64,000 nucleotides of DNA, taken from assembly GCF_022348085.1 (NCBI RefSeq), contig NZ_JAKRFN010000029.1:1-64000 (forward strand), read 5' to 3'. Each line of letters opens with the position of its first letter. The first letter of the stretch is position 1. The notes below the pieces were generated by a model. The model had not been told where the DNA came from and ran no database searches. It saw only the letters and a program-made list of their open reading frames with translations. The stretch is from Mycobacterium sp. PSTR-4-N. GTDB lineage: Bacteria; Actinomycetota; Actinomycetes; Mycobacteriales; Mycobacteriaceae. Positions 32,983 through 41,674 of this stretch are shown in pieces. The position numbers and the translations under genes were made by a program.

Positions 32983-33828
32983 TCAGGAGCGGATGAACTC
33001 CAGCAGGTCGGCGTTGATGACATCGGCGTGGGTGGTCGGCATCCCGTGTGGATATCCCGGATAGGTTTTCAGGGTTCCGTTGGGCAACAGGGCAGCCGAC
33101 AGCGGTCCCGCGTCGGCGTAGGGCACCACCTGGTCGTCATCGCCGTGCATCACCAACACGGGCAGTTGGATGCGGCGCAGATCGTCGGTGAAGTCCGTCT
33201 GGGAGAAGGCGACCACGCCGTCGTAATGGGCTTTGGCGCCGCCCATCATGCCCTGTCGCCACCAGTTCGCGATCACCGCCTCGATCGGTTCGACCCCGTC
33301 CCGGTTGAAGCCGTAGAACGGCCCCCCGGGCACAGCGCGGTAGAAGGCCGATCGGTTGGTCGCCACCTGGGTCTGGAAGTCGTCGAACACCGACTTCGGT
33401 AGCCCCCCGGGATTGGCGTCGGTCTGGACCATCAACGGCGGCACCGCGGCGATCAAGGCGGCTTTGGCTGCCCGCTGCTCGCCGTGGCGGGCCAGGAATC
33501 GCACGACCTCACCGCCACCGGTGGAGTGCCCGACATGTACCGCGTCGCGGAGGTCGAGATGCTCCACCACCGCGGCGAGATCGTCGGCGTAGTGGTCCAT
33601 GTCGTGACCATCGCCGACCTGAGCGGAGCGGCCGTGCCCGCGCCGATCGTGGGCGATGACCCGGTAGCCGTGGCCGAGGAAGAACATCATCTGGGCGTCC
33701 CAGTCGTCGGCCGACAGCGGCCACCCATGGCTGAACACGATCGGTTGACCCGATCCCCAGTCCATGTAGTAGATCTCGACACCGTCGGTGGTGGTGATAG
33801 TCGGCACGAGCGGAAAACTACTCCGCAT
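32983..33828 (-). CDS. Alpha/beta hydrolase, non-haem chloroperoxidase/esterase type
   Basis: A 281-residue alpha/beta hydrolase of the cofactor-free haloperoxidase/esterase group. Landmarks are FSHGWPLSADDWDAQM (oxyanion region), VIAHDRRGHGRS, the nucleophile GHSTGGGEVVR, the acid in VMHGDDDQVVPY and the final His in YPGYPHGMPTTH. Start ATG 33828 (MRSSFPLVPTI) is preferred; the frame is open 36 codons further into the divergent gene. A stand-alone gene facing the glycosyltransferase operon. Confidence 0.87.
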   Translation of the reverse strand: MRSSFPLVPTITTTDGVEIYYMDWGSGQPIVFSHGWPLSADDWDAQMMFFLGHGYRVIAHDRRGHGRSAQVGDGHDMDHYADDLAAVVEHLDLRDAVHVGHSTGGGEVVRFLARHGEQRAAKAALIAAVPPLMVQTDANPGGLPKSVFDDFQTQVATNRSAFYRAVPGGPFYGFNRDGVEPIEAVIANWWRQGMMGGAKAHYDGVVAFSQTDFTDDLRRIQLPVLVMHGDDDQVVPYADAGPLSAALLPNGTLKTYPGYPHGMPTTHADVINADLLEFIRS

Positions 33829-33862
33829 CAGCGCCGCCGACCACCCGAGGCAGAGGTAGGTT

Positions 33863-35182
33863 GTGCCGGTGACGACCCCATCGCAGACCCCGCTGACGAT
33901 CATGTTCTGGCCGGAGTCGGCGTACGGACCGACCAATCAGTGCATCGGTCTGGCGTCGATCCTGCGCGACCGCGGGCACCGGATCGTCTTCGCCGCCGAG
34001 AGTTCCTGGGCCGGGAAGATCGCACCGTTCGGTTTCGTGGAGGAACTCGTCGACCTCGCCGAGCCCGCGCCGGATGCGGGCGAGGAAGACGCAGGCGCCT
34101 TCTGGACCCAGTTCATCGCCGAGACGGCACCGGAGTTCCGCAAACCCACGATCGAGCAGCTGTCGACCTTCATCCAGCCGACCTTTCAAGCGCTGATCGA
34201 CGGCGCTCGGTACTGCGAGCCGCGGTTGCGCGACATCATCGCCGTGCACCAACCCGACGTCATCGTCGAGGACAACGTGGTCCTGTTCCCGGCGCTGGTG
34301 ACCGCGGGCGTCCCGTTCGTGCGCATCGTGTCCTGCAGCCCGCTGGAGATCCCGGGCCCCGACGTGCCGCCGCCGTTCTCCGGGTTGCCCAGCGACGATC
34401 CGGCGCAATGGAGTTCGTACCGCGCGGAGTACGACCGGACGCTCCGGCCGATGTGGACCGAGTTCGACGCCTGGGTACGGGATCAGGGGGCCGCGGCGCT
34501 GCCGGACCTCGAGTTCATGCCGCGCGACAACGCGGCCAACCTGTACGTGTACCCCGCCGAAGCGGACTACCGTGACCGCCGCCCGCTCGGCGACTTCTGG
34601 ACGCGAATGGACTCCAGCGTCCGCGAGACAGACGAGGCTTACGCACTCCCCGCGCAGGTTGCCGATCGGCCGGACGGCAGCGCACTGATCTACCTGTCGC
34701 TGGGCTCTCTCGGCGGAGCCGACGTGGATCTGATGCAGCGGCTGGTCGACGTCCTGGGCACCACCCGGCACCGCTTCATCGTCAGCAAGGGGCCCCAAGC
34801 TGACCGGATCACGTTGGCCGACAACATGGTCGGCGAACAGATGCTGCCACAGACCAAGGTCATCCCCCTGGTCGACCTGGTCATCTCGCACGGGGGCAAC
34901 AACACCGTCACCGAGACATTGCACTTCGGCAAGCCATTGATCATCCTTCCGCTGTTCTGGGATCAGTACGAGAACGCGCAGCGGATCGACGAACTCGGCT
35001 GGGGTGTGCGGCTCGACACCTATCACTTCAGCGATGACGAGCTCACCGGCGCGGTCGAACGTCTGCTCGCCGACTCGGCGCTGCGTGAACGCCTGGCCGA
35101 CCTCGGCGCTGCGATCAGACAGCGCGACGGGCTGCGGATCGGTGCCGATGTCATCGAACGAGTGGGTCGCAGTCACCGGTGA
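33863..35182 (+). CDS. UGT-type glycosyltransferase (GT1 family)
   Basis: A 439-residue inverting GT-B glycosyltransferase of the MGT/UGT group. The N-terminal acceptor domain begins at about residue 11 with LTIMFWPESAYGPTNQCIGLA; the C-terminal donor motif is VISHGGNNTVTETLHFGKP followed by LFWDQYENAQRI, which positions the nucleotide sugar. Start GTG 33863, with GTG 33869 as alternative. Its stop overlaps the aminosugar-kinase start (GTGA), and that gene overlaps the SIS gene in the same way, so the three form a tight operon. Acceptor unknown. Confidence 0.85.
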   Translation: MPVTTPSQTPLTIMFWPESAYGPTNQCIGLASILRDRGHRIVFAAESSWAGKIAPFGFVEELVDLAEPAPDAGEEDAGAFWTQFIAETAPEFRKPTIEQLSTFIQPTFQALIDGARYCEPRLRDIIAVHQPDVIVEDNVVLFPALVTAGVPFVRIVSCSPLEIPGPDVPPPFSGLPSDDPAQWSSYRAEYDRTLRPMWTEFDAWVRDQGAAALPDLEFMPRDNAANLYVYPAEADYRDRRPLGDFWTRMDSSVRETDEAYALPAQVADRPDGSALIYLSLGSLGGADVDLMQRLVDVLGTTRHRFIVSKGPQADRITLADNMVGEQMLPQTKVIPLVDLVISHGGNNTVTETLHFGKPLIILPLFWDQYENAQRIDELGWGVRLDTYHFSDDELTGAVERLLADSALRERLADLGAAIRQRDGLRIGADVIERVGRSHR

Positions 35183-36381
35183 CGACACTGCCTGACCCGC
35201 TGGACTGGTTGGACCTCTCGGACGGGCATCGACTGGCCATCGTCACGCACGGGTCCACCCGATCAGCCATTCCGGTGGCTGACGGCCGGCGGCGCGCACG
35301 TCCCGGCGACGGCACGTCGGCCGCATTGCTGAGAATGCTTGCGTCTCAACCCGGGGAGCGTCGACTCGGGCGCTTTCGGGTGCAGTCGTGGACGGCACGT
35401 GCAGTCGACGGCGAGCGACCGATCGACGTCGACCAGACCAACGAGTCGGTGATCGTCGGTGAGGCTGCGGTGGTGAAGTGGGCGGTTCACCTGCAGGACG
35501 GACCTCACCCTGCGCCGCGGCGCATCACCGCGCTGCGCGATGCCGGCTTCGCGGGCATCCCCGAACCGTGGGGGCTGATCACCTGGCAGCCGCCCGACGG
35601 AGTCGAAACGGTGGCGGCCTACGTCGACGACTACCTGCCGGGTGCCGTCGACGGGTGGACCTGGGCGGTGGAGATGATGACCGCTGCCGCGCTCGCCGCC
35701 GACGCGGGGGAAACCGCCGAGACGGCCCAAGAACTCGGCGTGCTCGTCGCCGACATGCATGCCGCGCTGGCGTCCACCGCGTCGACCGCCACCGCCGCCG
35801 ATGCGCGCCGATGGCACGCCGCGGCGCTCGCCACACTCGAAACAGCCTGCGCGCTGGCAGAATCCGATAGCGCGCTCGTGCTGCGGACACGTCGCGCAGA
35901 GGTGGCCGCTGAGCTCGCGGTCCTCTCCTCGCTGGCGGGCACGGCGGTGCTCGACGGGCACGGCGATCTGCACGTCGGGCAGGTGCTGCGCAGTGGGGAG
36001 AAGCTGTTCGTCACCGATTTCGACGGCAACCCCGTGCTGAGCGCCGCGGAGCGGGCGTGTCCCATCCCCGCGGTCGTCGACGTCGCCGGGATGGTGCAGT
36101 CGCTGGCGCACGTGGCGATCGTCGCCCATCGGTACACCGAGCTGGACCCTGCAGTGCTTCACGCAGTGGAATCGACGACGCGTCAGGTCTTTCTCGAGTC
36201 CTACACGACGCGGCTGGGGGCCACCGGGCACCGACATCTCTTCGACCCACGTCCTCTTCGCGCGCTACGTCTGATCCAAGTGCTGCGCGAGATGATCTAC
36301 GCCGCGAAGCATCTGCCGCGGTGGATGTACGTGCCCGACGCCGCGCTGCCGGCCCTACTCGACGACGAGGTGCGACGGTGA
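35179..36381 (+). CDS. Maltokinase-family kinase, probable glucosamine kinase
   Basis: A 400-residue kinase of the actinobacterial maltokinase/aminoglycoside-phosphotransferase fold. The catalytic loop is LDGHGDLHVGQVL and the metal-binding Asp is in VTDFDGNPVL. The N-terminal cap has NESVIVGEAAVVKW for ATP. A related actinobacterial enzyme of this family has been shown to phosphorylate glucosamine and is typically paired with a SIS-domain gene, exactly as here. I therefore prefer glucosamine kinase over maltokinase; no trehalose synthase is nearby. GTG start overlapping the glycosyltransferase stop. Confidence 0.75.
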   Translation: MTTLPDPLDWLDLSDGHRLAIVTHGSTRSAIPVADGRRRARPGDGTSAALLRMLASQPGERRLGRFRVQSWTARAVDGERPIDVDQTNESVIVGEAAVVKWAVHLQDGPHPAPRRITALRDAGFAGIPEPWGLITWQPPDGVETVAAYVDDYLPGAVDGWTWAVEMMTAAALAADAGETAETAQELGVLVADMHAALASTASTATAADARRWHAAALATLETACALAESDSALVLRTRRAEVAAELAVLSSLAGTAVLDGHGDLHVGQVLRSGEKLFVTDFDGNPVLSAAERACPIPAVVDVAGMVQSLAHVAIVAHRYTELDPAVLHAVESTTRQVFLESYTTRLGATGHRHLFDPRPLRALRLIQVLREMIYAAKHLPRWMYVPDAALPALLDDEVRR

Positions 36382-37358
36382 AGCCCGATGCGTTCGTATC
36401 CGATCTGCAGCGCAAGCCGGAGGTGCTGGCGCGTCTGGCCCTGATGCTGTCCGAGGCGAACCCGTGGGCGGCGCTCGTGCCCGCCGACACCGAACGGGTC
36501 GTGCTGCTCGGTATGGGCTCATCGGCGTATGCGGGCGCGGTCGCCGCCGCACGGCTGCGGTCCCGCGGCGTGCTGGCCGCCGCCGAACTCGCCTCGTCGG
36601 CGCTGATGCCGGACTGGGGCCCGCGGACGCTGGTCGTCGCGACGTCGGCCAGCGGTGGTTCCGCCGAAACGCTGGATGCGTTGACGCGTCTCCGCGGCGG
36701 TGCGGTCACCGTCGCCCTGACCAACACGGCCGGGTCCCCGCTGACCGAGCGGTGCGATGCGGTCGTCACGCTCGAGGCCGACGTCGAGCACGGCGGCGTC
36801 GCCTGCCGCAGCTATCAGCACACGCTGGCGTTGCTGCTGGCTCTCGAATGTCACCTGCTCGGCACCGACACCGCAGCGCTCGCGGCATCCATCGACAGCG
36901 CCGCCGCAGCGACAGCACACCTGCTCGACAGCGAAAACGACTGGCTCCCCGAGGCTTCGGAGCTGCTACTGGGACCATCGGGCACCTACCTCGCCGCGCC
37001 CGCTCACCGCTTCTGTTCTGCCCAGCAGGGTGCGCTGATGGTGCGCGAGGGACCGCGCCTGACCGCCGCGGCGTGCGAGACAGGCGACTGGAGCCACGTC
37101 GATGTCTACCTCACCAAGACCAGCGACTACCGGTTGCTCGTGTTCGCCGGCTCCCCGTGGGAAGCGCAACTCGCCGAATGGACCACCGCGCGGGGCAGCA
37201 CCGTCGTCGGGGTCGGCGGTGACGTTCCCGGGGCGCGATACGTGCTGCGCTATCCGGGGGATGGCGATGACGACGTCGCTCTGCTGACCGAGGTCCTGGT
37301 ACCGGAGCTGATCGCTGCCCGGAAGTGGCAGCTCGTCACCGGAGAGAGCGCCGGCTGA
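36378..37358 (+). CDS. SIS-domain aminosugar-phosphate isomerase/deaminase-like protein
   Basis: A 326-residue double-SIS protein related to the isomerase half of GlmS and to glucosamine-6-phosphate deaminases. First SIS: VVLLGMGSSAYAGAVAA and VVATSASGGSAETLDAL, where Ser residues bind the sugar phosphate. The second, more diverged half includes HRFCSAQQGALMVREGPRL. With the kinase upstream it could turn glucosamine into fructose-6-phosphate and ammonia, or work in the reverse direction. GTG 36378 overlaps the kinase stop. The end overlaps the convergent ankyrin gene by 23 bp. Confidence 0.78.
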   Translation: MKPDAFVSDLQRKPEVLARLALMLSEANPWAALVPADTERVVLLGMGSSAYAGAVAAARLRSRGVLAAAELASSALMPDWGPRTLVVATSASGGSAETLDALTRLRGGAVTVALTNTAGSPLTERCDAVVTLEADVEHGGVACRSYQHTLALLLALECHLLGTDTAALAASIDSAAAATAHLLDSENDWLPEASELLLGPSGTYLAAPAHRFCSAQQGALMVREGPRLTAAACETGDWSHVDVYLTKTSDYRLLVFAGSPWEAQLAEWTTARGSTVVGVGGDVPGARYVLRYPGDGDDDVALLTEVLVPELIAARKWQLVTGESAG

Positions 37359-38697
37359 GGAGCGCGGCGGCCTCCTGCTGGTAGGCGTGCTCGGCCCACT
37401 GCTGCGGCGTGGTCCCGAAGCGGCCGTCGACCGCCGACGGGTCAGCGCCGGCAGCGAGGAGGCGGTCGATCAGTGGGAGGTCGCCCGCCCAGGCGGCGTG
37501 ATGCAGCGGCGTGGCCCCGGCGTCGTCGCGGCTGTTCGGGTCGTCGGGGAAGACGGGCGCCGTGACGTGCACGCCGGACACGTCGATGCCGTGCCGGCCC
37601 AGGAGAGCGAGCCGCTCGATGAAACCGTGCTCGGCCGCCCACTCCATCTGCTGTTGCCACATCTGCTCACGCGTCGGCATGGCCACCCCGAGACGGCGCT
37701 CCCAGGGACTCGCACCGGCCGTGGCCAGGCCGTGATCGAACAGCACCTCCAGGTGGGAGTCGTCGGACCGGAACATCCTGTTGTACAACGCCTGGTGATC
37801 GGCAGGGTGAGCGCCGCGGTCCAGCAGCAGCGTGGCGAGCTCGGTGGCGTAGCGGTGGCGTGGCTGCCGCCTCGGGCCCTGCTCCCCTTCCCCGAAGACA
37901 CCGGTGAGCGCCGTGAACGGCGGCGCCATCCCCCGCCACAGGTAACCGGCGTTCGGGTCCGCCCCCGCATCCAGCAACAGTGTTGCGGCAGTGAGGGTTT
38001 CGTCGGCGGTCCGATCCACGGGCACCCGCGAATAGCACAGGTACATCAGCGGCGTCCAGCGCAACGGGCCTCCGGACCGCCGGGCCGCGACGGCGTCGGC
38101 GCGCAGGTGACGCGAAAGGGCGTCCACGTCGGCGGCGGCTGCCGCGGCCCACACGTGGTCGTCCGGCAGGGCAGGCACGGCCGCGAGGAGGTCCGCTGCC
38201 TGTGCCCACCGCGGCGGAGCGTCGTCTCCGGTGTACACCAGCACCGCGAGGGCGCTGAACCTGTCGGCCGTACCGAGCGCGGCGTCGTCGATGCCGCTCG
38301 GATCGACACCGAGGGTGCGTGCCGCCTCGAGGTAATGCACGAGATCCGGCCACCCCGGGAATCCGTACCGGCGGGCGAGCGCCAGCTGCGCGTCGTGGAG
38401 GGCACAGCCGCCGGGACGCAGCAGCGCCACGCCTGGCCGGGGATGGTGACCACGGAGGAACGCCTCGGCGTCCGCGTCACCGGCGCGGGCGCGCCGTTGC
38501 AGATCGCGGGCGTCGGAACGCAATCGCGGCAACGACGGATTGTCGGGCAGTGCGCTGGCCGTGGCAGCCTCCTCTCGAGAGGCCCGGCGTCCGCGAGGTC
38601 GGGCACGAGAAGAGGTGGGGCCGATCAGTCGTATCGCAGGGAGGCTGAGCCTCTTCGAGCGGACGTCGGGCGGTCCTGCGCGCCCAGCGGTCAGCAT
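37336..38697 (-). CDS. Ankyrin-repeat protein
   Basis: About 453 residues with scattered ankyrin repeats: WTPLMYLCYS, TLLLDAGADPNAG, LATLLLDRGAHPADH, and two strong repeats near the C-terminus (GATPLHHAAWAGDLPLIDRL and LAAGADPSAVDGRFGTTP). No enzymatic domain or signal peptide is visible, so it probably binds a protein partner. The start is uncertain: the frame is open to 38751, inside the iron box. ATG 38697 is a compromise, and the strongest Shine-Dalgarno-like run (GAGAGGAGG near 38570-38580) is not followed by a normal start codon. Confidence 0.72.
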   Translation of the reverse strand: MLTAGRAGPPDVRSKRLSLPAIRLIGPTSSRARPRGRRASREEAATASALPDNPSLPRLRSDARDLQRRARAGDADAEAFLRGHHPRPGVALLRPGGCALHDAQLALARRYGFPGWPDLVHYLEAARTLGVDPSGIDDAALGTADRFSALAVLVYTGDDAPPRWAQAADLLAAVPALPDDHVWAAAAAADVDALSRHLRADAVAARRSGGPLRWTPLMYLCYSRVPVDRTADETLTAATLLLDAGADPNAGYLWRGMAPPFTALTGVFGEGEQGPRRQPRHRYATELATLLLDRGAHPADHQALYNRMFRSDDSHLEVLFDHGLATAGASPWERRLGVAMPTREQMWQQQMEWAAEHGFIERLALLGRHGIDVSGVHVTAPVFPDDPNSRDDAGATPLHHAAWAGDLPLIDRLLAAGADPSAVDGRFGTTPQQWAEHAYQQEAAALLSRRSLR

Positions 38698-38736
38698 ACC
38701 GGCCGACGCCCACCGGGCGAGCACCACTCGACGAAC

Positions 38737-38755
38737 ATAGGTTAGCCTCACTTAT
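38737..38755. promoter_or_regulatory. IdeR iron box upstream of the siderophore-interacting gene
   Basis: ATAGGTTAGCCTCACTTAT matches the mycobacterial IdeR consensus TTAGGTTAGSCTAACCTAA at 15 of 19 positions. It ends at the base just before the GTG start of the siderophore-interacting gene, so IdeR would cover the -10 region and the transcription start. It implies repression in iron-replete cells and a leaderless or nearly leaderless transcript. Confidence 0.8.
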
Positions 38756-39568
38756 GTGTCGCACTCCTACGCCTCTGTCGTCGACACCCGCACACTGACC
38801 AGCCGGCTGCGGCGCATCGTGCTGCACGTCGACGATCCGGACGCTCTCGCGGTCCGGCCCGGCGCCGACTCCGCCGTCGGGGTCTACTTCTCCCCGCGGG
38901 ACCACCCGGACGGCGACGGGCGCAACTACTCCGTGAGACACCAGCAGGGTGCGCTGCTCACGCTCGACATCGCACTGCACCGCGACGGCCCCGGGTCGTC
39001 CTGGGCGACGACCGCCACGCCGGGGCACCGGGTGATTCTCGACCACGCCCGGGCGTGGTACCGCCCGCCCGCGGACGCCCGGTGGCAGCTGGTAGTGACC
39101 GACCTCTCGGGGCTGCCGGCGGCGGCTCGCATCGTCGAGGAACTGCCCAGCGCCACACCGGCCATCGTCATCGCCGAGATACCGACGATCGGCGATCTCG
39201 ACTACTTGCCCAGACGTGACACTGTCACCGTCTCACCGCTCGTCGGCACCGGAAACGGCCTGGGACCGAGTGCGTTGGCCGACGCCGTGCGCGCTCTGTC
39301 CTTGCCGCCCGGCCGCGGGTACTGCTGGTTCGCCGGCGAAGCCGCCGAATCCCGCGCGGTGCGCAAGCACCTGCGCTCGCTGGGGTGGCAGCGCGACGAC
39401 TACGACATCACCGGCTACTGGCGGGTGGACTCCGAGCGCTGGGATGCCCGGTTCGAGGAGGCCGGCGACGAAGCGTTGATCGTCTACGAGCGCGCTCTGG
39501 CCGCCGGAAAGGACGAAAAGGTCGCCTTCGAGGAGTTCGACGAGGTCTGCGAACGGATCGGGCTCTAG
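38756..39568 (+). CDS. Siderophore-interacting protein (SIP, ViuB-like ferric reductase)
   Basis: A 270-residue flavin-dependent siderophore reductase. The N-terminal FAD domain has TLTSRLRRIVLHVDD and the flavin loop GRNYSVRHQ. The C-terminal NAD(P)H domain ends with YCWFAGEAAESRAVRK, LGWQRDDYDITGYWRV, the usual SIP finish. A C-terminal tail of about 40 residues (ALAAGKDEKVAFEEFDEV) follows. It would reduce ferric exochelin in the cytosol to free iron. The GTG start abuts the IdeR box. It is 4 bp from the first importer permease, giving an iron-regulated SIP-importer operon. Confidence 0.88.
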   Translation: MSHSYASVVDTRTLTSRLRRIVLHVDDPDALAVRPGADSAVGVYFSPRDHPDGDGRNYSVRHQQGALLTLDIALHRDGPGSSWATTATPGHRVILDHARAWYRPPADARWQLVVTDLSGLPAAARIVEELPSATPAIVIAEIPTIGDLDYLPRRDTVTVSPLVGTGNGLGPSALADAVRALSLPPGRGYCWFAGEAAESRAVRKHLRSLGWQRDDYDITGYWRVDSERWDARFEEAGDEALIVYERALAAGKDEKVAFEEFDEVCERIGL

Positions 39569-39572
39569 CCGC

Positions 39573-40622
39573 GTGGTCGTCGCTGCCCCGGTGCGCACCG
39601 CGCCTTCGTCGCGTCCCCACCGGATCTCGGTGCGCAGGAACACCGCCGGACTCGCGGTCGCGGGCGCGCTGCTCGCCGTGCTGTGCGTGCTGAGCCTCGC
39701 CGTCGGGACCCAGCACGTCCCGCTGAGCACGGTGTGGCAGGCGCTGGCCGGCGAGTCGACGACCGGTGACGAGTGGATCGTGCGTGACCTGCGCATCCCG
39801 CGCACCGTCCTGGCCGTGTTGGTCGGTATCGCGCTCGGGCTGTCCGGCACCCTGATCCAGGGGGTGGGCCGGAACCCGTTGGGCGACACCGAGGTAATGG
39901 GGATCAACGCCGGTGCGGGGCTGTTCATCGTCACAGCGATCGCGCTGCTCGGACTTCAGGGCATCTGGACCTACATCTGGTTCGGGTTCGCCGGCGCCCT
40001 GTTCGCGATGCTGCTCGTGTACCTGATCGGTATGGCCGGCCGCGCCGCGGCCACCCCGGTGCGCGTGCTGCTCGCCGGTGTCGCGATCGGCGCGGTGATG
40101 GACGGCCTCGGGTTCGCGGTACGGCTGCGCTACCCGCGGGCGTTCGACAACATGCGGTTCTGGGACGCCGGCGCGCTCGATGGCCGCCCCCTCGACGTCG
40201 CCCTGGCGATCAGCCCGTTCATCGCACTCGGCGCGATCCTCAGCCTGGTCGTCGCCCGCTCGCTGAACATCACCGCCATCGGCGACGATCTGGCGACGAG
40301 CCTGGGGGGCAACGTCGTTCGGACCCAGGCGCTCAGCCTGGTGGCAGTGACACTACTGGCCGGAGCCGCCACCGCCGGGGCGGGACCGATCGGCTTCGTG
40401 GGCCTGATGGTCCCGCACGCGGTCCGCCGGTTCACGGGGCCCGACTGGCGGTGGATCCTCGCGTACTCCGTCGTCGTCGCGCCGGCGGTGCTGCTGGCCG
40501 CCGACATCGTCGGCCGTGTCGTGATCGCGCCGTCGGAACTCCCCGCGGGCATCGTCACGGCGTTCGTCGGTGCGCCCGTGCTCATCTGGTTGATCCGCAA
40601 GCGCGGGGCCGACCGGTCATGA
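39573..40622 (+). CDS. fxuC: FecCD-type siderophore importer permease (FepD-like)
   Basis: A 349-residue membrane permease of the BtuC/FecCD family with about nine or ten helices after a basic cytosolic N-terminus. Landmarks are DLRIPRTVLAVLVGIALGLS, IQGVGRNPLGDTEVMG (the BtuC-type loop that docks the ATPase) and GPIGFVGLMVPHAVRR near the C-terminus. With the next permease and ATPase it forms a FepDGC-like importer for ferric exochelin. The symbol follows my recollection that M. smegmatis FxuC is the FepD homologue. Start GTG 39573. The next gene overlaps by 4 bp. Confidence 0.86.
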   Translation: MVVAAPVRTAPSSRPHRISVRRNTAGLAVAGALLAVLCVLSLAVGTQHVPLSTVWQALAGESTTGDEWIVRDLRIPRTVLAVLVGIALGLSGTLIQGVGRNPLGDTEVMGINAGAGLFIVTAIALLGLQGIWTYIWFGFAGALFAMLLVYLIGMAGRAAATPVRVLLAGVAIGAVMDGLGFAVRLRYPRAFDNMRFWDAGALDGRPLDVALAISPFIALGAILSLVVARSLNITAIGDDLATSLGGNVVRTQALSLVAVTLLAGAATAGAGPIGFVGLMVPHAVRRFTGPDWRWILAYSVVVAPAVLLAADIVGRVVIAPSELPAGIVTAFVGAPVLIWLIRKRGADRS

Positions 40623-41671
40623 CGACCGCGACGCGCCCGGCCGGCCGGCGCCACCACACGCTCGCCATCGGTGGCGTCGCGGTCCGCGCGTCCCGACGCG
40701 CCGTCATCACGGTGACGCTTCTGCTCGCCGGGGTCGTGCTGATCGCGGTCCTCGCCGTGGGCCTCGGCAAGTACCACGTCGCTCCACTGGACGTGCTGTC
40801 GGTGCTCGCCGGCACCAACACGTCGTTCGACCGAGTGGTGGTGTTGGAGTGGCGGCTCCCGCGCATGCTGATGGCCCTGCTGGTCGGGGCGGCGCTCGGC
40901 CTCTCGGGGGCCATCTTTCAAGCGATCACCGGAAACCCCTTGGGCAGTCCGGAGATCGTCGGCGTCAACTTCGGCGCCTACACCGGTGCCCTCACCGTAC
41001 TGGCCACCGTCGGAAGTGGCTACTACGGCGTCGCGGCAGGCGCCCTCGTCGGTGGACTGGTGACCGCGGTGCTGGTCTACGCGCTGTCGTTCCAGCGCGG
41101 GCTGGCAGGTTACCGGCTGATCGTGGTCGGCATCGCGATCGGGGCGGTGCTCAACTCCGTGAACCAGTGGATAGTAATCAAACTCGACCACCACACTGCG
41201 GTCACGGCAGCCGTGTGGCAGCAGGGCACATTGAGCGGTCTGAGCTGGGCGCAGGTGGTTCCGATGAGTGTCTGTGTGGCGCTGCTGGTGTCGGCTCTGC
41301 TCGCCCTGGGTCCCCAATTGCCGGTCCTGCAGCTCGGCGACGACGCCGCGGGTGCGTTGGGATTGCGGCCCGACCGCGCGCGAGTCTGCTATCTCGTGGT
41401 CGGCGTGGGGCTCGTGGCCGTCGCGTGCGCGGCCGCCGGCCCGATCACCTTCGTCGCGCTCGCCGCACCCCAGTTGGCCCGGCGACTGACCGCGAGCCCC
41501 GGCGTGGCGCTCGTCCCCGCGGCGGCCATGGGCGCTGCGCTACTCCTCGTCAGCGACGTCATCGCCCAACAGCTGTTCTCCGACAACGAGTTGCCCGTCG
41601 GCGTCGTCACCGTGTCGCTGGGCGGCTGCTACCTCATCTACCTCCTCGTCACCCAGGCACGGAAGCGGTGA
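40619..41671 (+). CDS. fxuA: FecCD-type siderophore importer permease (FepG-like)
   Basis: A 350-residue BtuC/FecCD permease, the partner of the preceding one. It has the same landmarks: EWRLPRMLMALLVGAALGLS, FQAITGNPLGSPEIVG, LQLGDDAAGALGLRPDRAR and GPITFVALAAPQLARRL. ATG 40619 overlaps the upstream stop as ATGA; the longer frame from 40451 runs inside the other permease and is rejected. The symbol reflects its FepG position and is less certain than the function. The periplasmic binding protein that normally feeds such a pair is not in the window. Confidence 0.86.
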   Translation: MTTATRPAGRRHHTLAIGGVAVRASRRAVITVTLLLAGVVLIAVLAVGLGKYHVAPLDVLSVLAGTNTSFDRVVVLEWRLPRMLMALLVGAALGLSGAIFQAITGNPLGSPEIVGVNFGAYTGALTVLATVGSGYYGVAAGALVGGLVTAVLVYALSFQRGLAGYRLIVVGIAIGAVLNSVNQWIVIKLDHHTAVTAAVWQQGTLSGLSWAQVVPMSVCVALLVSALLALGPQLPVLQLGDDAAGALGLRPDRARVCYLVVGVGLVAVACAAAGPITFVALAAPQLARRLTASPGVALVPAAAMGAALLLVSDVIAQQLFSDNELPVGVVTVSLGGCYLIYLLVTQARKR

Positions 41672-41674
41672 ACC

